From Pseudoxanthomonas sp. X-1 (GTDB lineage: Bacteria; Pseudomonadota; Gammaproteobacteria; Xanthomonadales; Xanthomonadaceae), in contig NZ_CP083376.1 of NCBI RefSeq assembly GCF_020042665.1, positions 2,206,001-2,270,000 of the forward strand: 64,000 nucleotides of DNA, given 5' to 3'. Within the stretch, counting starts at the first letter, position 1; the number at the start of each line of letters is the position of its first letter. The translations under genes and the position numbers were made by a program. The notes beneath the pieces were generated by a model. The model saw only the letters and a program-made list of their open reading frames with translations. It had not been told where the DNA came from and did not search any database. This document shows positions 59,243 to 64,000 of the stretch, piece after piece.

Positions 59243-59309
59243 GTGGGAGCCGCCATGGCGGCGATGGGGCTTTCCCGGTAAAGCCGGTCGCCGCCATGGC
59301 GGCTCCCAC
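59243..59309. repeat. 67-bp hairpin repeat, copy 3
   Basis: Outer arms GTGGGAGCCGCCATGGCGGC and GCCGCCATGGCGGCTCCCAC are perfect complements; inner stem GGCTTT / AAAGCC. The best-preserved copy. It lies between the paiB stop and the SDR start, both minus, so it may end the paiB transcript. Confidence 0.9.
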
Positions 59310-59322
59310 GGGGCGCCCTGCG

Positions 59323-59952
59323 TCAGTCCGCTGTATCGATCGAGCCGCGCATCAGCGCGGCCACCTCATGCGCCGCGGAATCCGCGCGCGTGGAAAGGTC
59401 GTCGATCACGGCCTGCTGGTTGACGCGCGGATGGTTCTGGCTGAGCTTGAACTTCAGCTCGATCCGCTCGACCACCAGGCGAAAGCCCACGATGCCGGCC
59501 AGCTGCCGGACCAGACGCGGATCCTCGTACTCGAAGCGCCAGTCGCGGCCCACGCTGGCCTCGAAGTGCGCGCTGAGCCGGTCGACCAGGTCGGCCAGGG
59601 CATCGGTGTCCTCGATGCGCTCGAGCACTCCGTGCAGATGGGCCACGGCATAGTTCCAGGTCGGTACCCGCGCGGCCTGCGCCTTGTCCGGATAGGCCGA
59701 AGGCGAAACATAGGCATGCGGGCCGTGGACGATGGCCAATGCTTTTCCGCTGTGACGCGCCTGCGGGTTGGGCCTGGCCCAGTGGCCTTCCAGCACGATG
59801 CGCGCGCCGTCGCGGGCGTAGCGCACGGGCAGATGGCTGACCTCGGGCGTGCCGTCGTCGCGCCCGGTGATCAGGGTGACGAAGGCGTCGCGCGCGATCA
59901 GCGCGTCCAGCCGCGCCAGGTCGGTTTCGGCGAAGGCGCGCGGCGTATACAC
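59323..59952 (-). CDS. paiB: PaiB-family FMN-binding protein
   Basis: 209 residues, the normal length. MYTPRAFAETDLARLDALI opens it, then PEVSHLPVRYA, EGHWARPNPQ, PSAYPDKAQAARVPTWNYAVAH (read as VPTWNYAVAHLHG) and KFKLSQNHP, the hallmarks of PaiB, an FMN-split-barrel protein called a negative regulator of sporulation genes in Bacillus. Its role here is unknown. It is last in a chain of small genes after asnS (9 bp gap). Confidence 0.9.
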   Translation of the reverse strand: MYTPRAFAETDLARLDALIARDAFVTLITGRDDGTPEVSHLPVRYARDGARIVLEGHWARPNPQARHSGKALAIVHGPHAYVSPSAYPDKAQAARVPTWNYAVAHLHGVLERIEDTDALADLVDRLSAHFEASVGRDWRFEYEDPRLVRQLAGIVGFRLVVERIELKFKLSQNHPRVNQQAVIDDLSTRADSAAHEVAALMRGSIDTAD

Positions 59953-59961
59953 CGCCCAGGC

Positions 59962-60273
59962 TCAGGCGTGCCCGCCGGCCAGCCGCTGCACCATCAGCGG
60001 CTTGAGCGCGGCATCGTCGTCGGCGTGCGGCGGGATGACCTCGTGCAGCGAGAAGCCGCGCAGCAACGCATCCTCCTCATCCAGCCCGTCGTAGGCGACG
60101 AACTCGGCGTCGAACAGCGCCGCGCGGGCGCTGTCCTCGCTGTCGTAGGCCAGCGTGTTGCCGTCGCTGTCCAGCACCTCGGCGGTGCCGGCCTCCTTGA
60201 TCCGCAGCCGGGCCCAGATCAGGGTCTGGCCCAGCGTGGCCAGCCACCACTGGACGCGTGTCGTGTCGCTCAT
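59962..60273 (-). CDS. Hypothetical 103-residue protein downstream of asnS
   Basis: From the ATG at 60273, overlapping the preceding stop (ATGA). Soluble, acidic, beginning TTRVQWWLATLGQTLIWARL; no motif recognised. The overlap and the spacing to paiB support a real gene. Confidence 0.7.
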   Translation of the reverse strand: MSDTTRVQWWLATLGQTLIWARLRIKEAGTAEVLDSDGNTLAYDSEDSARAALFDAEFVAYDGLDEEDALLRGFSLHEVIPPHADDDAALKPLMVQRLAGGHA

Positions 60274-60575
60274 TTCACCACCTCGTAGGCCAGCCACAGC
60301 AGCCCGGCCATGGCCAGGCCGCAGACGATCACCAGCGCGGCGATGCGCGCCGGCGTGGCCAGGCCGTTCAATGCACCGTCCTGGCGCTGCAGATAGGTAC
60401 CGCGCAGCAGCCAGGCCAGCGCGGCGGGTTTCATGAAGGCGCCGGCCCCCAGTTCCGCGGCGACCTGGGGATGGCGGTCGCGCACGTGGATCAGGGTCAG
60501 CGGCCAGAAGATCACGAACGCGCAGAACCCGGCGATCGCCGTGGCCACGAACAGCAGGGCGAAGAACAGGATCAC
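60270..60575 (-). CDS. Hypothetical 101-residue membrane protein
   Basis: From a GTG at 60575 that overlaps the preceding stop by 4 nt (GTGA). Two hydrophobic helices: VILFFALLFVATAIAGFCAF at the start and IAALVIVCGLAMAGLLWLAY at the end. The longer reading to 60617 overlaps the upstream gene further. Function unknown. Confidence 0.7.
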   Translation of the reverse strand: MILFFALLFVATAIAGFCAFVIFWPLTLIHVRDRHPQVAAELGAGAFMKPAALAWLLRGTYLQRQDGALNGLATPARIAALVIVCGLAMAGLLWLAYEVVK

Positions 60576-60838
60576 GACAGCACCAGGCCCGCCAGCGAGG
60601 GCAGGGCGACAGAGCACACCGCCAGCACCGTGGCCCAGATAAGCGGCGCGCGCAGGCCCTGCATCGCCGCGCGCACCTGCGGATCGGCCTTGGTGGCGCG
60701 CAGGTCCAGCCCCTGTTCCTGCTTGGCCATCAGCAGCTTCTGCAGGCGCAGGCTGCGGGTGATGCCGACCAGGCCCAGGCCGAAGGCCGCGAATCCGGCG
60801 ATGAACGTCGCCACCTGCACCCAGAGCTGCGCGTGCAT
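60572..60838 (-). CDS. Hypothetical 88-residue membrane protein
   Basis: From the ATG at 60838, 4 bp after the asnS stop. Helices at VATFIAGFAAFGLGLVGITR and LIWATVLAVCSVALPSLAGL flank a charged loop. It couples to the next gene through GTGA. Not recognised. Confidence 0.7.
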   Translation of the reverse strand: MHAQLWVQVATFIAGFAAFGLGLVGITRSLRLQKLLMAKQEQGLDLRATKADPQVRAAMQGLRAPLIWATVLAVCSVALPSLAGLVLS

Positions 60839-60842
60839 GTGC

Positions 60843-62243
<1,401 letters not shown>

Positions 62244-62339
62244 GTCTTGAATCCCGGCCCGTTCGGCTCGATCTGAATGAACGGGCAAGTCTACCGTTTG
62301 CCGCACGCGCCGGGCACGCTCCGTTCGCTCCTTGGCGCG

Positions 62340-62367
62340 TTCGGCGCCGCAGGCACCGCCTTATAAT
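62340..62367 (+). promoter_or_regulatory. Promoter of the A-type Fe-S carrier gene
   Basis: A perfect TATAAT at 62362-62367 with TTCGGC 16 bp upstream, 28 bp before the ATG. Confidence 0.6.
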
Positions 62368-62395
62368 TCCAGTCCGCAGCATCGCAGGCATCGCC

Positions 62396-62734
62396 ATGGC
62401 CATCACCCTCACGCCTCTTGCCCACCAGCGCATCCAGCGCTTCGTCCAGTCCACGCCCGGCGCGCTGGGGCTGCGTTTCGGCGTGACCCGCACCGGCTGC
62501 TCCGGCTGGGGCCATGTGACCGACCTGGCCCGCGAGCAGCGCGAGGGCGACACCGTGTTCGAGCAGGACGGCGTGCGGATCTATGTCGATGCGGACAGCC
62601 TGCCGCTGGTGGACGGCACCCGGATCGACTTCGGCAAGCGCGGGCTGGGCGAGGAATTCCTGTTCGCCAACCCCAATGCGACGGCCGAATGCGGCTGCGG
62701 CGAGAGCTTCACCACCGACGCCAACGCGGCCTGA
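62396..62734 (+). CDS. A-type iron-sulfur carrier (IscA/ErpA family)
   Basis: 112 residues. The three iron-cluster cysteines are present: C35 in TGCSGWG, C99 and C101 in ECGCGESF. These proteins pass Fe-S clusters to target enzymes. It stands alone, not in an isc or suf operon, so IscA, ErpA or SufA cannot be decided. Divergent from asnS. Confidence 0.9.
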   Translation: MAITLTPLAHQRIQRFVQSTPGALGLRFGVTRTGCSGWGHVTDLAREQREGDTVFEQDGVRIYVDADSLPLVDGTRIDFGKRGLGEEFLFANPNATAECGCGESFTTDANAA

Positions 62735-62858
62735 GGCATCAGGGAGCGCCAGGCGGGGCAGGGGGCAAACGCGTCGCTGACGCTACCTGCGCAGTCCTGG
62801 TGCCGGACTCAGGGTGCCGGGCAGGCGGCCGCCCGAATCGCACCCCATCTCCGCACGA

Positions 62859-62887
62859 TTGCGCGCAACCCCTTGACCTGACATAAT
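62859..62887 (+). promoter_or_regulatory. Promoter of the rpsF operon
   Basis: TTGCGC at 62859-62864 and CATAAT at 62882-62887 with a 17-bp spacer, giving a leader of about 105 nt before rpsF. Confidence 0.5.
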
Positions 62888-62893
62888 TTCCTG

Positions 62894-62999
62894 CTCCCTG
62901 CCGGCCGCCAGGCCGTCGGGGCTCTTGCTCCACCGCATCCGCGGGGGGCTGTCCGGCCGGCGGCACGCGCCTTCGGCCATCATCCGAAAGGGAACGACA
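62894..62999 (+). promoter_or_regulatory. rpsF leader, possible S6:S18 autoregulatory RNA
   Basis: About 105 nt, rich in CCG/CGG. A 3' hairpin CCTTCGG / CCGAAAGG (62970-62991) covers the region just before GGGA and the ATG. Leaders of this operon in many bacteria bind the S6:S18 complex through a CCG-containing hairpin. The fit is by position and motif only. Confidence 0.4.
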
Positions 63000-63428
63000 A
63001 TGCGTTTTTACGAAATCGTGTTCCTGGTCCACCCGGACCAGAGCGAGCAGGTGCCGGCCATGGTCGAGCGCTACAAGGGCATCATCGAGAACGGCAACGG
63101 CAAGATCGTGCGCCTGGAAGACTGGGGCCGCCGCCAGCTGGCCTATCCGATCCAGAACCTGGTCAAGGCCCACTACGTGCTGATGAACGTCGAAGTCGAC
63201 CAGGCCACCCTGGCCGAGCTGACCGAGACCTTCCGCTTCAATGACGCCATCCTGCGTCACCTGATCATGAAGCGCGACGGCGACGTGGCCGACACCGAGA
63301 TGTCGATCATCATGAAGAGCAAGGACGAGAAGGGCGACAAGCCCGAGCGCGGCGAGCGCCGCCGTCGCGACGACGATGGCGACAACGCCAAGTCCGACGA
63401 CGATTCCGACTCCGCCGAAGCCGCCTAA
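63000..63428 (+). CDS. rpsF: Ribosomal protein bS6
   Basis: 142 residues from the ATG at 63000 with GGGAACGA upstream. It begins [18 protein letters not shown] and has GRRQLAYPI and HYVLMNVE, all standard. The last ~35 residues are a highly charged Asp/Arg tail; E. coli S6 also has an acidic tail, modified by RimK. Confidence 0.98.
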   Translation: MRFYEIVFLVHPDQSEQVPAMVERYKGIIENGNGKIVRLEDWGRRQLAYPIQNLVKAHYVLMNVEVDQATLAELTETFRFNDAILRHLIMKRDGDVADTEMSIIMKSKDEKGDKPERGERRRRDDDGDNAKSDDDSDSAEAA

Positions 63429-63440
63429 GGAACCCTGACC

Positions 63441-63671
63441 ATGTCCAAGTTCTTCCGTCGCCGCAAGTTCTGCAAGTTCACGGCCGAAGGTGTCAAGGAG
63501 ATCGACTACAAGGATCTCAACACCCTGCGCCAGTACCTGACCGAGACCGGCAAGATCGTCCCCAGCCGCGTCACCGGCACCAAGGCGCGCTACCAGCGCC
63601 AGCTGCAGACGGCCGTCAAGCGCGCCCGTTTCCTGGCCCTGATCCCGTACACCGACAACCACGACGTCTGA
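63441..63671 (+). CDS. rpsR: Ribosomal protein bS18
   Basis: 76 residues. [14 protein letters not shown] and [19 protein letters not shown] are diagnostic. It follows rpsF by 12 bp, and bS18 pairs with bS6 on the 30S platform. Confidence 0.98.
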   Translation: MSKFFRRRKFCKFTAEGVKEIDYKDLNTLRQYLTETGKIVPSRVTGTKARYQRQLQTAVKRARFLALIPYTDNHDV

Positions 63672-63674
63672 GTG

Positions 63675-63768
63675 CGGAAGTGAGTGGCGGCTAGCGCCGC
63701 AAGATGGTGCGAAGTGAGAGAAGCCTCGGCTGTCGCTCACTTCTCACTCCTCTCCACTCACTCCTGCT
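63675..63768. repeat. GAAGTGAGTGG-type inverted repeat between rpsR and rplI
   Basis: AAGTGAGTGG near 63677 pairs with CCACTCACTC near 63754, and GCGAAGTGAG near 63710 pairs with CTCACTTCTC near 63737. A nested hairpin in the unusual 172-bp gap of a normally compact ribosomal operon. Confidence 0.6.
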
Positions 63769-63843
63769 TCAACGACACCCGTCCTATTCGGACAGCAACC
63801 GTTGCGGCGCTCCTGCGCCGCTAACGAATAACGGAGCAAAGAA

Positions 63844-64000
63844 ATGGATCTGATCCTCCTGCAGAAAGTGACCAACCTGGGCGTCCTGGGCGACAAGGTC
63901 AGCGTCAAGCCGGGCTACGGCCGCAACTACCTGGTGCCGCAGGGCAAGGCCGTGCCGGCGACCGCCGCCAACGTGGCCGAGTTCGAGGCCAAGCGCGCCG
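63844..64000 (+). CDS. rplI: Ribosomal protein bL9, cut by window end
   Basis: 52 codons from the ATG at 63844 to the edge. [19 protein letters not shown] and [17 protein letters not shown] are the bL9 N-terminal domain. GGAG stands before the ATG. Third gene of the rpsF operon. Confidence 0.97.
   Translation, partial: MDLILLQKVTNLGVLGDKVSVKPGYGRNYLVPQGKAVPATAANVAEFEAKRA

Overview
This 64 kb window is a continuous piece of a GC-rich gammaproteobacterial chromosome, almost certainly Xanthomonadaceae (Xanthomonas, Stenotrophomonas, Pseudoxanthomonas or Lysobacter clade). The evidence is the kynurenine-to-quinolinate genes (kmo, kynU, haao), a methionine synthase split into two genes under an ArsR-methyltransferase fusion regulator, a DksA with a long Ala/Lys/Pro-rich tail, the fruBKA-oprB fructose locus, a very large NAD-glutamate dehydrogenase, and families of short palindromic intergenic repeats. 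The genus cannot be fixed by eye. I see no prophage, insertion sequence, CRISPR array, tRNA or rRNA. Most content is core metabolism.

Layout: 1-1196 is the N-terminal part of a FimX-like REC/PAS/GGDEF protein (minus). 1317-3716 holds epmB, efp and a TMEM175-family channel. 3744-7317 is a tight plus-strand cluster of a deaminase, ubiG, a HAD phosphatase and a squalene/phytoene-synthase-like gene. 7702-11310 (minus) holds eutC, eutB and an ethanolamine-type permease, with no microcompartment genes. 11672-14120 (minus) holds yidD, pyrC and an M23 peptidase, all overlapping. dksA follows on plus. 15504-18200 holds a LytS/LytTR two-component pair and a divergent small secreted protein; their shared upstream region carries a 10-bp direct repeat with 21-bp period. 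18237-23652 (minus) is the methionine operon: sahR-like regulator, metH N-half, short-chain dehydrogenase, metH C-half. An acyl-CoA dehydrogenase is divergent to it.

25336-30474 (minus) is a tetR-adaptor-RND efflux operon. 30780-37811 (plus) holds NAD-glutamate dehydrogenase, NAD kinase and a 5'-nucleotidase. 37872-41739 holds small hypotheticals, a putative metalloprotease, a DUF2461 protein and exonuclease I. 41807-49491 is the fructose regulon: oprB, fruA, fruK, fruB (minus) and divergent fruR, with a perfect 18-bp palindrome between fruB and fruR. 51158-58335 (minus) runs nei, carbonic anhydrase, haao, a FUSC-family membrane protein, kynU, kmo. 58379-62243 (minus) holds a short-chain dehydrogenase, paiB, three small overlapping genes and asnS. 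62396-64000 (plus) holds an A-type Fe-S carrier gene and rpsF-rpsR-rplI, the last cut by the window edge.

How the genes connect: tryptophan-derived 3-hydroxykynurenine and 3-hydroxyanthranilate are made here and lead to quinolinate for NAD, while NAD kinase and a large NAD-dependent dehydrogenase lie about 20 kb away. Three local regulators (SahR-like, TetR, FruR) each have a visible palindrome at the start of their own transcription unit. The most unusual observations are the LytTR-style direct repeat beside an uncharacterised secreted protein, a palindromic repeat inserted in frame in metH, a zinc-site-lacking DksA with a histone-H1-like tail, a membrane exporter gene inside the kynurenine operon, and three equal-length 67-bp hairpin repeats.
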